A DNA stretch of 9,937 nucleotides from an uncultured Clostridia bacterium (GTDB lineage: Bacteria > Bacillota > Clostridia > HGM11514): assembly GCA_902478725.1 (NCBI GenBank), contig CABSMD010000080.1:1-9937 (forward strand). Direction: 5' to 3'. A model generated the notes under the pieces. It was not told the DNA's origin. It ran no database searches and was given only the letters and a program-made list of their open reading frames with translations. Below, one piece after another: positions 1 to 7,421 of this stretch. Within the stretch, counting starts at the first letter, position 1; the number at the start of each line of letters is the position of its first letter. Both the position numbers and the translations under genes were made by a program.

Positions 1-1
1 G

Positions 2-133
2 CGGCCGGGGCGGAACCTGGCGGTGATTCTGGAGGTGGCCGCGATGAACAACCGCCAGAAGCGGATGGGCTATAACGCGGCGCAGATGCTCAACCAGCGC
101 CTGTTGGGGAATTTCAGCGACGATAACCTGTGA
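2..133 (+). CDS. hprK: HPr kinase/phosphorylase, C-terminal end (partial)
   Basis: This is the last 43 codons of a gene that starts upstream of the window. The translation begins RPGRNLAVILEVAAMN and continues NRQKRMGYNAA before a TGA stop. The PGRN-(A/L)-x-I-(I/L)-EVAAMN-x-R-x-K-x-MGY-(N/D)-A stretch is the characteristic conserved C-terminal segment of HprK. In low-GC Gram-positives HprK phosphorylates HPr on Ser46, and removes that phosphate, according to the metabolic state; HPr(Ser-P) is the co-repressor of CcpA in carbon catabolite repression. The catalytic Walker A domain lies outside the window, so activity cannot be judged here. In Clostridia hprK commonly precedes murB-rapZ-whiA, as it does here. 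No clear terminator follows the stop, so read-through into the glucokinase gene is possible. Confidence 0.9.
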   Translation, partial: RPGRNLAVILEVAAMNNRQKRMGYNAAQMLNQRLLGNFSDDNL

Positions 134-140
134 CCCTGTT

Positions 141-170
141 TTGAAAGCGCGCATAGAATGGCCGCATATT
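141..170 (+). promoter_or_regulatory. Candidate sigma-A promoter of the glucokinase gene
   Basis: TTGAAA at 141-146 matches the -35 consensus at five of six positions. It is followed after 18 nt by CATATT at 165-170, which matches TATAAT at four of six. This would place transcription start near 177-180 and leave a leader of about 50 nt before the glucokinase start. A weaker alternative is TTGTAT (169-174) with TGTAAG (192-197) at 17-nt spacing. This is a consensus match only. Confidence 0.35.
142..155 (+). promoter_or_regulatory. Possible cre site (CcpA operator)
   Basis: TGAAAGCGCGCATA fits the catabolite-responsive element consensus TGWAANCGNTNWCA except at two fixed positions: the T after CGN is G, and the C near the end is T. 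The left half, TGAAAGCG, is perfect. The site overlaps the candidate -35 element, a placement typical of repression, and it lies between hprK and a glucokinase gene, both tied to catabolite control. A 14-mer with this degeneracy can arise by chance, so this is suggestive only. Confidence 0.25.
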
Positions 171-231
171 GTATACATTTTTTTCGTAAACTGTAAGAGA
201 TAAAAAAGAACTTAAATAGGAGTGAGTGGAA

Positions 232-1179
232 GTGTATATCGGAATCGACTTGGGAGGAACAAACATAGCAGCAGGGCTGGTGGATAAAAACGGCAAGATC
301 GTACATAAGGACAGCGTGAAAACCAATGCGTCCCGTCCTTATGGCGAGATCATCCGCGACATGGCGGAGCTTTCCAAAAAGGTCGCGGTTGATGCGGGAT
401 ATGCTATCGACGCGGTCGAATGGGTCGGCATCGGCAGCCCCGGCACCTGTGATCCGGACAACGGCGTGCTGGTCTATGCGAACAACCTTCCCTTTTCCAA
501 TACCCCGATGCGGGAGGAGTTTCAAAACTATTATAAGGTGCCATTGTATATCGAAAACGACGCCAACTGCGCCGCGCTGGGCGAAGCCATGGCGGGAAGC
601 GCGAAGGGCACCAGCAGCAGCGTTACCATCACGCTTGGTACGGGCGTAGGCGGCGGCATTATTGCGGACGGTAAGATTCTGTCCAGCTTTAACCACGCTG
701 GCGGTGAGCTGGGGCATATGGTGATCTCGATGGCGGGCGAAACCTGTACATGCGGCAACCAGGGCTGCTGGGAGGCGTATGCCTCTGCAACCGCGCTGAT
801 CCGCCAGACCAGGGAAGCGATGGAGGACAATCCCGACTCATTGATGTGGAAACTGACCGATCTGGACGGCGTGTCCGCCCGTACCTCATTCGATGCGGCT
901 AAGCAGGGCGATTTAGTCGCGAAGCGGGTGGTTGACCGTTACTTGTATTATGTCAGCGTCGGGCTGTTGAACGTCGTGGTCATCTTCCAGCCGGAGAGGA
1001 TCATCGTCGGTGGTGGAGTGTCCCACGAAGGGGACTATATCTTAGAGCCGATCCGCAAATATGTGGCGGAGCACGACTATTGCCGCGCGGAGCAGAGAAC
1101 CGAGATCGTAACCGCGCAGCTTGGCAACGACGCCGGTATCATCGGGGCGGCGTTTTTGGGCGCGCAGTATCAGAAATAA
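232..1179 (+). CDS. glkA: ROK-family glucokinase
   Basis: Cytoplasmic ATP-dependent sugar kinase of the ROK family, most likely phosphorylating glucose to glucose 6-phosphate at the entry to glycolysis. The N-terminus is YIGIDLGGTN, the phosphate-binding loop. An ENDAN motif at about residues 108-112 holds the catalytic Asp of the family. GELGH near residue 162 and the cysteine cluster CTCGNQGC at about 172-179 form the ROK zinc site, followed by WEAYAS. The LGTGVGGG stretch belongs to the second nucleotide-binding lobe. Length (about 315 residues) is normal for bacterial ROK glucokinases; there is no N-terminal helix-turn-helix, so it is an enzyme and not a ROK repressor. I chose GTG 232 because AGGAG at 218-222 lies 9 nt before it; an in-frame GTG at 226 would leave only 3 nt. 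The neighbouring hprK supports a glucose/catabolite role. Specificity for glucose over N-acetylglucosamine or mannose is inferred. Confidence 0.9.
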   Translation: MYIGIDLGGTNIAAGLVDKNGKIVHKDSVKTNASRPYGEIIRDMAELSKKVAVDAGYAIDAVEWVGIGSPGTCDPDNGVLVYANNLPFSNTPMREEFQNYYKVPLYIENDANCAALGEAMAGSAKGTSSSVTITLGTGVGGGIIADGKILSSFNHAGGELGHMVISMAGETCTCGNQGCWEAYASATALIRQTREAMEDNPDSLMWKLTDLDGVSARTSFDAAKQGDLVAKRVVDRYLYYVSVGLLNVVVIFQPERIIVGGGVSHEGDYILEPIRKYVAEHDYCRAEQRTEIVTAQLGNDAGIIGAAFLGAQYQK

Positions 1180-1188
1180 AACAAAACC

Positions 1189-1194
1189 GGGAGG
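1189..1194 (+). promoter_or_regulatory. Ribosome binding site fixing the murB start
   Basis: GGGAGG ends 8 nt before GTG 1203. The open frame extends upstream to 1080 inside the glucokinase gene, so this site is what places the murB start at the GTG. Confidence 0.75.
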
Positions 1195-1202
1195 TTGGAT
1201 GT

Positions 1203-2108
1203 GTGGAACTCATCGAACGGCTGACACAGCAGGGGGTCAAATTTTTTACCAATGAACCTATGGCAAAGCACACATCTTTTAAGATCGGCGGACCGGCGGA
1301 CATTCTGGCTTGCCCGTCCGATGTAGAACAGTTAAAAGCGGCGGTACAGGCGGCGTGGGAGTGTGGCGTTGCGGTTTTCGTCATGGGCAACGGCTCCAAT
1401 CTGCTGGTGTCGGACGAGGGCTACCGCGGGATGATCGTCCGCTTGGAGGATACCCATATCGAGGCGGAGGGAACCCGCATCCGCTGCGGAGCGGGGGCGC
1501 TCCTGTCTAAAACCGCAAGCGTTGCGCTGTTCCATTCGCTGACCGGGTTCGAGTTTGCCTCCGGCATCCCCGGCAGCATCGGCGGCGCGGTGCGTATGAA
1601 CGCGGGTGCGTACGGCGGCGAGTTTTCAGAGGTGGTGGAGAAAACACGTTATCTGGATACCAAAACAATGGAAATTGGTGAGATTTCAGGTGCGGAACAC
1701 GATTTTTCCTACCGGCATAGTATCTTTTGCGACGCTCCGGAGAAAATAATCGTAGAAACCCAACTCGTTTTACAGCCGGGTGATAAAGCAGCGATCGCCG
1801 CGCGGATGGAGGAGCTTGCGGCCAGGCGGCGGGAGAAACAGCCGGTCAGCCTGCCCTCTGGCGGGAGTACCTTTAAGCGGCCGGAGGGTCATTACGCCGC
1901 GGCGCTGATCGACCAGTGCGGCCTGCGGGGATTCCGCATCGGCGGCGCAGAGGTCTCGCAAAAGCACACCGGCTTTATTGTCAACATTGCCAACGCGACC
2001 GCGCAGGATGTCTACCGGCTGATGGAGCACGTCAGGGCGGAGGTTTACAAAAGATTTTCGGTTACGTTACAAAATGAAATCTGCATCGTAGGAGAAATAC
2101 ATTTATAA
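1203..2108 (+). CDS. murB: UDP-N-acetylenolpyruvoylglucosamine reductase
   Basis: Flavoenzyme that reduces UDP-GlcNAc-enolpyruvate to UDP-MurNAc with NADPH, the second committed step of cytoplasmic peptidoglycan precursor synthesis. The 301-residue product is the shorter, type II MurB size usual in Gram-positives. FAD-binding signatures are HTSFKIGGPAD (residues 23-33), GNGSNLLVSDEGY (62-74) and ASGIPGSIGGAVRMNAGAYG (119-138). The C-terminal domain carries PSGGSTFKRP (218-227), whose Ser222 is the expected catalytic proton donor, then RIGGAEVSQKHTGFIVN (245-261) and a terminal LQNEICIVGE. The GTG start follows GGGAGG by 8 nt and lies 23 nt after the glucokinase stop. rapZ follows after 21 nt, so both are probably in one transcript. 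All key motifs are present. Confidence 0.96.
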   Translation: MELIERLTQQGVKFFTNEPMAKHTSFKIGGPADILACPSDVEQLKAAVQAAWECGVAVFVMGNGSNLLVSDEGYRGMIVRLEDTHIEAEGTRIRCGAGALLSKTASVALFHSLTGFEFASGIPGSIGGAVRMNAGAYGGEFSEVVEKTRYLDTKTMEIGEISGAEHDFSYRHSIFCDAPEKIIVETQLVLQPGDKAAIAARMEELAARRREKQPVSLPSGGSTFKRPEGHYAAALIDQCGLRGFRIGGAEVSQKHTGFIVNIANATAQDVYRLMEHVRAEVYKRFSVTLQNEICIVGEIHL

Positions 2109-2129
2109 GGAGATAAGGGGCGCTAAGTT

Positions 2130-3002
2130 ATGAACTGTTTGATCGTTACTGGCCTGTCGGGCGCCGGAAAAAGCCAGGCTATCAAGTATATTGAAGATTT
2201 GGGCTATTTCTGTGTGGATAATATGCTGCCGGATCTGATTCCCAGCTTTATCTCCCTCTGCCATGAGACCAAGAAGGAGATCAACCGGGTTGCGTTTGTG
2301 GTAGACGCCCGCAGCGGCGACTCGTTCGACAGGCTGTTGGAGGAAATTTCAAATACAGAGCTTTTGAACATCGACTGTAAGATCATTTATCTGGAGGCGA
2401 GCGACGATGTGATCATCCGCCGCTATAAGGAGAGCCGCCGCAAGCATCCGCTTGCGCCGAACGAGAGGATCACCGACGGGCTGGCGCTGGAACGGAAAAT
2501 GCTTGCCAAGATGCGCGAGAATGCGGAGATCGTCATCGATACCAGTACGATCAAGCCGCAGCAGCTTCGCAATATTCTTTATGATATGCTCGATGATAAG
2601 GACGACAATAAGGACATTTCGGTCAATGTCCTGTCGTTTGGGTATAAATACGGTCTGCCGATCGACGCGGATATCGTGTTCGACGTGCGGTTTCTCCCCA
2701 ATCCCTTTTATGTGGAGCATTTGAAACGCTATACGGGGCTTGATAAGGTGGTGTCGGAATATGTCCTGCGCCATGAGCAGTCCCAGGTGTTTTTGAGTAA
2801 ACTGACTGACCTGATCGAGTTTTTGCTTCCGCATTATAAGGAAGAGGGGAAGCAGCAGCTTGTGATCGCTATCGGCTGCACCGGCGGGATGCATAGAAGC
2901 GTTGCCATTGCGGAGGAATTGTTTAAGTATTTAAAGAAAAACGGCGTGAAGACCAACATCGTTCACCGGGATTATATGCTCGATGGACAGGCCAAGCGGT
3001 AA
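2130..3002 (+). CDS. rapZ: RNase adapter / nucleotide-binding protein RapZ (YvcJ family)
   Basis: P-loop nucleotide-binding protein. In Escherichia coli RapZ directs RNase E to the small RNA GlmZ and so controls glmS and amino-sugar supply; the Bacillus homologue YvcJ binds and hydrolyses nucleotides and affects competence, so the Gram-positive role is less well settled. The Walker A motif GLSGAGKS is at residues 8-15, followed by a GYFCVDNMLPDL stretch and a VVDARSG segment (57-63). The C-terminal domain has the family signatures SFGYKYGLPIDADIVFDVRF (169-188) and AIGCTGGMHRSVAIAE (247-262). At 290 residues it is full length. The ATG is preceded by AAGGGG at 2115-2120 with 9-nt spacing. It lies between murB and whiA; the yvcK gene usually found directly after it is missing here. 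Confidence 0.95.
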   Translation: MNCLIVTGLSGAGKSQAIKYIEDLGYFCVDNMLPDLIPSFISLCHETKKEINRVAFVVDARSGDSFDRLLEEISNTELLNIDCKIIYLEASDDVIIRRYKESRRKHPLAPNERITDGLALERKMLAKMRENAEIVIDTSTIKPQQLRNILYDMLDDKDDNKDISVNVLSFGYKYGLPIDADIVFDVRFLPNPFYVEHLKRYTGLDKVVSEYVLRHEQSQVFLSKLTDLIEFLLPHYKEEGKQQLVIAIGCTGGMHRSVAIAEELFKYLKKNGVKTNIVHRDYMLDGQAKR

Positions 3003-3017
3003 CAGAAGGAGGGTGTC

Positions 3018-3929
3018 ATGTCATTTGCGTCTGAGGTAAAAAACGAGCTTTGCACCAAAGGCTTTGGCAAGAATTGCTGTATGCGCAGCGAGCTTGCGGC
3101 CTTTATCCTGTTTACCGCCCACGTCGATGGGGATACCATTAAGATTGTCACTGAAAACCCGTCGGTCGCCCGCCGGGTTTTCAGTCTGTTTAAACGGGTG
3201 TTTGGGGTGAATGCCAGCGTTGTGATCAAAAAGCACGCCGCGGCGCATTCGCTTAGCATGTACCATGTGACGGCGCAGCGGGACGGCTTTCGGATCCTGC
3301 GCAACATCGGCGTGATGCAGGAGATTGGCGGTATGGCCAATTACCGCATCGATAACCAGATGCTGCGCAACGAATGCTGTATGCGCGCCTTTGTGCGCGG
3401 CGTGTTTTTAAGCTGCGGTTCGATGATCGACCCGGAAAAGGGGTATCATCTGGAATTTGTCACCCACCGCCGCCGTCTGAGCAATGATTTGGTCGCCCTG
3501 CTCAACGAGTTTGAGATCGAGTCTAAGGTGGTTGTGCGCAAATCCAATTATGTGGTCTACCTCAAAAACAGCGAGTTTATCTCGGATGTTTTAAACATCT
3601 GCGGCGCGACCAACGCGCTGATGGAGCTGGAAAACATCCGTATTTTAAAAGAGATGAAAAACAACGTCAACCGCGTGGTCAACTGTGAGACCGCAAACGT
3701 CAGCAAGGTGGTAAACGCCGCGGTGCGCCAGACCGAGGCGATCCAGAAGATCGCGGATAGAATCACTTTAGAAGACCTGCCCGACGGCCTGCGGGAGCTT
3801 GCGTACCTTCGGCTGGAAAATCCGGAGGCGTCCTTGGGGGAACTGGGGGCGATGCTCGACCCGGCGATCTCCAAATCGGGCGTAAACCACCGCCTGCGTA
3901 AGCTCATCCAGATCGCGGACGAGCTATAG
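3018..3929 (+). CDS. whiA: DNA-binding protein WhiA
   Basis: Homologue of the WhiA regulator, which controls sporulation-linked cell division in Streptomyces and influences division and chromosome segregation in Bacillus (YvcL). The N-terminus MSFASEVKNELC is typical of the family. The region around residues 120-150, with FVRGVFLSCGSMIDPEKGYH, corresponds to the LAGLIDADG-endonuclease-like domain that has lost nuclease activity. The C-terminal helix-turn-helix domain is seen in LRELAYLRLENPEASLGELG (258-277) and SKSGVNHRLRKL (285-296). Length, 303 residues, is normal. AAGGAGG at 3006-3012 precedes the ATG by 5 nt, and the gene begins 15 nt after rapZ, so translation is probably closely linked. 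In the absence of yvcK it directly follows rapZ. Confidence 0.95.
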   Translation: MSFASEVKNELCTKGFGKNCCMRSELAAFILFTAHVDGDTIKIVTENPSVARRVFSLFKRVFGVNASVVIKKHAAAHSLSMYHVTAQRDGFRILRNIGVMQEIGGMANYRIDNQMLRNECCMRAFVRGVFLSCGSMIDPEKGYHLEFVTHRRRLSNDLVALLNEFEIESKVVVRKSNYVVYLKNSEFISDVLNICGATNALMELENIRILKEMKNNVNRVVNCETANVSKVVNAAVRQTEAIQKIADRITLEDLPDGLRELAYLRLENPEASLGELGAMLDPAISKSGVNHRLRKLIQIADEL

Positions 3930-3957
3930 ACAGAGACTAAAATAAAGAGTGTTACCC

Positions 3958-3966
3958 AAAGGAGGG
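3958..3966 (+). promoter_or_regulatory. Ribosome binding site fixing the dnaE start
   Basis: AAAGGAGGG lies 6 nt before ATG 3973. An in-frame GTG at 3949 would translate through this near-perfect anti-16S match, so the ATG is the likely start. Confidence 0.85.
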
Positions 3967-3972
3967 AACGCC

Positions 3973-6900
3973 ATGGATTCGTTCGTCCATCTCCATACCC
4001 ATACCGAGTGCAGCCTGCTGGACGGGGCGTGCCGGATTCCTGCGCTCATCCGGCGGGCGAAGGAGCTGGGGCAGACCGCCCTGGCCATCACCGATCACGG
4101 CGTGATGTACGGCGTGATCGATTTTTATAAGGAGGCAAAGGCGGCTGGGATTAAGCCGATATTGGGCTGTGAGGTGTATACCGCCGCGCGCCGCCTGACC
4201 GACAAGCAGCATGAGCATGACGCGGGCTACGGGCATCTTGTCCTGCTTGCCAAAAACAATACCGGCTACCGCAATCTGATGAAGATCGTCAGTGTCGCGC
4301 AGCTTGACGGGTTCTATTATAAACCGCGGGTGGATCTGGAGCTGCTTCGCGCACACAGCGAGGGGCTGATCGCGCTGTCCGCCTGCCTGGCGGGCGACGT
4401 CCCGCAGGCGCTGCTCGCGGGGGATCGAAAGCGGGCGGAACGGATTGCACTGGAGTACGCCGGTATCTTCGGTCCTGAGAATTTTTATCTGGAACTGCAA
4501 AACCACGGGCTGGAGGATCAGTTGCGGGTTAATGCGGGGCTGTGTGAGATCGCCGCGCAGACCGGCCTTCAGACCGTGGCGACAAACGACGTACATTACA
4601 TCGAAAAGAGCGACGCGAAGGTACAGGATGTGTTGCTGTGCATCCAGACCGGCAAGCTGGTGGACGACCGCGACCGGATGCGGTTTGAAACCGAGGAGTT
4701 TTATTTAAAATCGGGTGCGGAGATGGAGCAGGCCCTGCCCGCCTATCAAAACGCCCTGCGCAATACGGCCAAAATAGCCGAACAGTGCAATGTAGAGATT
4801 GCGTTTGGAACACTGCACCTGCCTAAGTATGACACGCCGGACGAGATGGATTCGTATGCTTACCTAAAGCAGCTTTGCGAGGCGGGGGTGCAAAAAAAAT
4901 ATGCCCCCGTCACACCTGAAATCACGCAACGCCTTGCCTATGAGCTGGAGGTCATCCGTTCCATGGGCTATACGGACTATTTTCTCATTGTTTGGGATTT
5001 TGTCAAATACGCCAAGGACAACCGGATTGTGGTCGGCCCGGGGCGGGGTTCGGCGGCCGGAAGCCTGGTTTCCTACGCGTTGGACATCACCACCATCGAT
5101 CCCCTGCGCTACGGCTTGCTGTTCGAGCGTTTTTTGAATCCCGAACGGATCAGTATGCCGGATATCGACATTGATTTTTGCTATGAACGCCGGGGCGAGG
5201 TGATCGACTACGTCTTTCAAAAATACGGCGACGACCGAGTGGCGCAGATCATCACCTTTGGTACAATGGCGGCCCGCGCGGCGATCCGGGACGTGGGACG
5301 TGCGTTGGATGTCGGCTACGCGCTGACGGATAAGGTCGCCAAGCTGATTCCTTTTGAGCTTAAAATCACAATTGACAGCGCGCTGGAACGGAGTGAGGAA
5401 TTGCGGCGGCTGTACCGGGAGGATGAGAGGGTCAAGCAACTATTGGACATGGCGCGCGCCGTGGAGGGGATGATGCGTCACGCTTCTACCCATGCGGCGG
5501 GCATCCTGATCTCCAGCGAGCCGACCTGCAATTTTGTGCCGTTACAGCGTCAGCAGGACAGCATTACCACCCAGTTCCCAATGGGGACGATCGAGGAATT
5601 GGGGCTTTTAAAGATGGATTTTCTGGGCCTGCGCACGTTGACGGTCATCCGAGATGCGGTGCGGTTTGCGGAGCAGGCGCATGGCATTCACATCGATATC
5701 AGCACGATCGACTATGAGGACAAAGAGGTCTACCGCCTAATCGCCAGCGGCAATACCAACGGCCTGTTCCAGTTGGAAAGCGCGGGGATGAAGCAGTTTC
5801 TGCGCGAATTTGGGCCGGAGACGCTGGAGGATATCATCGCCGCGATCTCCCTTTACCGGCCCGGGCCGATGGCGAGCATCCCGACCTATGTATACAATAA
5901 AAAACACCCCGGCCATGTGACCTATAAACATGAAAAGCTGCGCCCAATTTTGGAGAATACCTATGGCTGTATCGTATATCAGGAGCAGGTCATGCAGATC
6001 GTGCGCGAACTGGGTGGCTATTCGCTGGGGCGCGCCGACCTGGTGCGCCGCGCCATGTCGAAGAAGAAGGCGGATATCATGAACCAGGAGCGCAGGAATT
6101 TCATCTACGGCGTGACCGGCGAGACGGGAGAGGTGTTGATTCCCGGCGCGGTGCGAAACGGGGTGGATGAAAAGATAGCCGGGGAGATTTTTGATGAGAT
6201 CGTGGATTTCGCCAATTACGCCTTCAATAAGTCTCACGCGGCGGCCTATGCCGTGGTTGCTTACCAGACGGCGTGGCTCAAAACGAAATATCCGGCTGAA
6301 TTTATGGCGGCGATGCTGACCAGCGTGCTGGGGTACCTTCCCAAGGTCGGTCAATACATTGAAGAATGCACCCGGATGAATATCGCGGTTTTGCCGCCGG
6401 ACGTCAACGAGAGCATCGACACCTTTGCCTGTTCCGGCCGGTCCATCCGGTTTGGCCTTGCGGCGGTAAAGAATGTCGGCCGTCATGTGGTGCTCGAAAT
6501 CGTGCGGGAGAGGGAAGAGAAGGGGCGGTTTGCTTCCTTCCGCGACTTTTTGGAACGGATGTCCGGCGGCGACGTGAACAAACGGGTGGTGGAAAGCCTG
6601 ATCCGCTGCGGCGCGTTTGACTGCTTTGGCGCCAGGCGCGCCCAAATGCTGGAAGTCTTTGAGGCGTGGATGGATGAGATTGCAAACGACCGCCGCGTCA
6701 ATATCGAGGGACAGCTTTCCCTGTTTGGGGAGGCCGGACACAAACAGGATACCTTCCCGCCTGTGGAGGAGTTTACGCGGGCGGAGCTGCTGGCGATGGA
6801 ACGGGAGATGATCGGCCTTTACCTGTCCGGCCATCCGCTGGACGAATACCGCGAGGCGGTCGAACAGCAGCGTGATACCGATATTTTGGACATCCTTTCC

Positions 6901-7407
6901 GAGGACACGCCCGTTCCCGACGGGCAGGCGGTTACTCTTGCGGGGATGGTCACCAACCTAAAGCGCAGTACCACCCGCAACAACGGGCAGATGGCGTTTG
7001 CTAACCTGCTGGATTTTACAGGAAGCATCGAATTGCTGGTATTCCCCAAGGTGTACGCCCAATGCGCACAGTTTTTGCACAACGATGCGGTCATCGTGGC
7101 GGAGGGGACGGTGAACGTGCGGGAAGAGGAGGAGCCGAAGGTGCTGGTGAGCCGTATCCGACCGCTTCGCGCGGGCGGCGCGGCGCAAAAGATCGAAAAA
7201 CTGCTCATCCGCCTGCCAAACAAGCTGTGGGGTGAGGTGACCGAGCTTCTGTCCCGCTTTGCGGGGGGAGATACGGCGGTTTACCTGTTTGTGGAAGAAA
7301 CCGGCCAGTGGCGGATGGCGAAGCGGGAACGGTGGGTCAACTGCTCGGAGGTGCTGTTAAACGAGCTAAGCCGGCTGTTGGGGCCGGATAAGATAGAAAC
7401 AAAATAA
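3973..7407 (+). CDS. dnaE: DNA polymerase III subunit alpha (DnaE)
   Basis: C-family replicative DNA polymerase, 1144 residues. The PHP domain starts immediately with FVHLHTHTECSLLDG (residues 4-18). The palm contains GPGRGSAAGS (about 355-364) and PDIDIDF, whose catalytic aspartates are at about 397, 399 and 401, with a third in LLKMDFLGL at about 549. Later come YRPGPM, the GCIVYQEQVM segment and the FNKSHAAAYA motif. An internal beta-clamp binding pentapeptide QLSLF is at about 914-918, followed by an OB-fold region from about residue 987 (VTLAGMVTNLK). Firmicutes also carry PolC; DnaE there extends primers, notably on the lagging strand. Length and clamp motif fit the DnaE1 type. It lies 43 nt after whiA, as in many Clostridia. 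The start is chosen at ATG 3973 because of the adjacent AAAGGAGGG. No disruptions are seen. Confidence 0.96.
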   Translation: MDSFVHLHTHTECSLLDGACRIPALIRRAKELGQTALAITDHGVMYGVIDFYKEAKAAGIKPILGCEVYTAARRLTDKQHEHDAGYGHLVLLAKNNTGYRNLMKIVSVAQLDGFYYKPRVDLELLRAHSEGLIALSACLAGDVPQALLAGDRKRAERIALEYAGIFGPENFYLELQNHGLEDQLRVNAGLCEIAAQTGLQTVATNDVHYIEKSDAKVQDVLLCIQTGKLVDDRDRMRFETEEFYLKSGAEMEQALPAYQNALRNTAKIAEQCNVEIAFGTLHLPKYDTPDEMDSYAYLKQLCEAGVQKKYAPVTPEITQRLAYELEVIRSMGYTDYFLIVWDFVKYAKDNRIVVGPGRGSAAGSLVSYALDITTIDPLRYGLLFERFLNPERISMPDIDIDFCYERRGEVIDYVFQKYGDDRVAQIITFGTMAARAAIRDVGRALDVGYALTDKVAKLIPFELKITIDSALERSEELRRLYREDERVKQLLDMARAVEGMMRHASTHAAGILISSEPTCNFVPLQRQQDSITTQFPMGTIEELGLLKMDFLGLRTLTVIRDAVRFAEQAHGIHIDISTIDYEDKEVYRLIASGNTNGLFQLESAGMKQFLREFGPETLEDIIAAISLYRPGPMASIPTYVYNKKHPGHVTYKHEKLRPILENTYGCIVYQEQVMQIVRELGGYSLGRADLVRRAMSKKKADIMNQERRNFIYGVTGETGEVLIPGAVRNGVDEKIAGEIFDEIVDFANYAFNKSHAAAYAVVAYQTAWLKTKYPAEFMAAMLTSVLGYLPKVGQYIEECTRMNIAVLPPDVNESIDTFACSGRSIRFGLAAVKNVGRHVVLEIVREREEKGRFASFRDFLERMSGGDVNKRVVESLIRCGAFDCFGARRAQMLEVFEAWMDEIANDRRVNIEGQLSLFGEAGHKQDTFPPVEEFTRAELLAMEREMIGLYLSGHPLDEYREAVEQQRDTDILDILSEDTPVPDGQAVTLAGMVTNLKRSTTRNNGQMAFANLLDFTGSIELLVFPKVYAQCAQFLHNDAVIVAEGTVNVREEEEPKVLVSRIRPLRAGGAAQKIEKLLIRLPNKLWGEVTELLSRFAGGDTAVYLFVEETGQWRMAKRERWVNCSEVLLNELSRLLGPDKIETK

Positions 7408-7421
7408 GTGTTAGGGAGTGG

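Noticed and set aside
134..185. Possible hprK terminator before the T-run at 177-184
   Set aside because: Only short weak self-complementary bits (ATG-CAT, GTATAC) occur; there is no GC-rich stem directly before the T-run.
70..717. A 215-codon minus-strand frame spanning the hprK-glucokinase junction
   Set aside because: It overlaps two clearly recognised plus-strand genes and the product resembles no known family.
1080..1202. Extended murB start overlapping the end of the glucokinase gene
   Set aside because: The extra residues do not resemble MurB, and GGGAGG at 1189-1194 points to GTG 1203.
5737..6834. A 365-codon open frame on the minus strand within dnaE
   Set aside because: It lies wholly antisense to strongly conserved DnaE sequence, its translation shows no recognisable domain, and long antisense frames are expected in GC-rich coding DNA.
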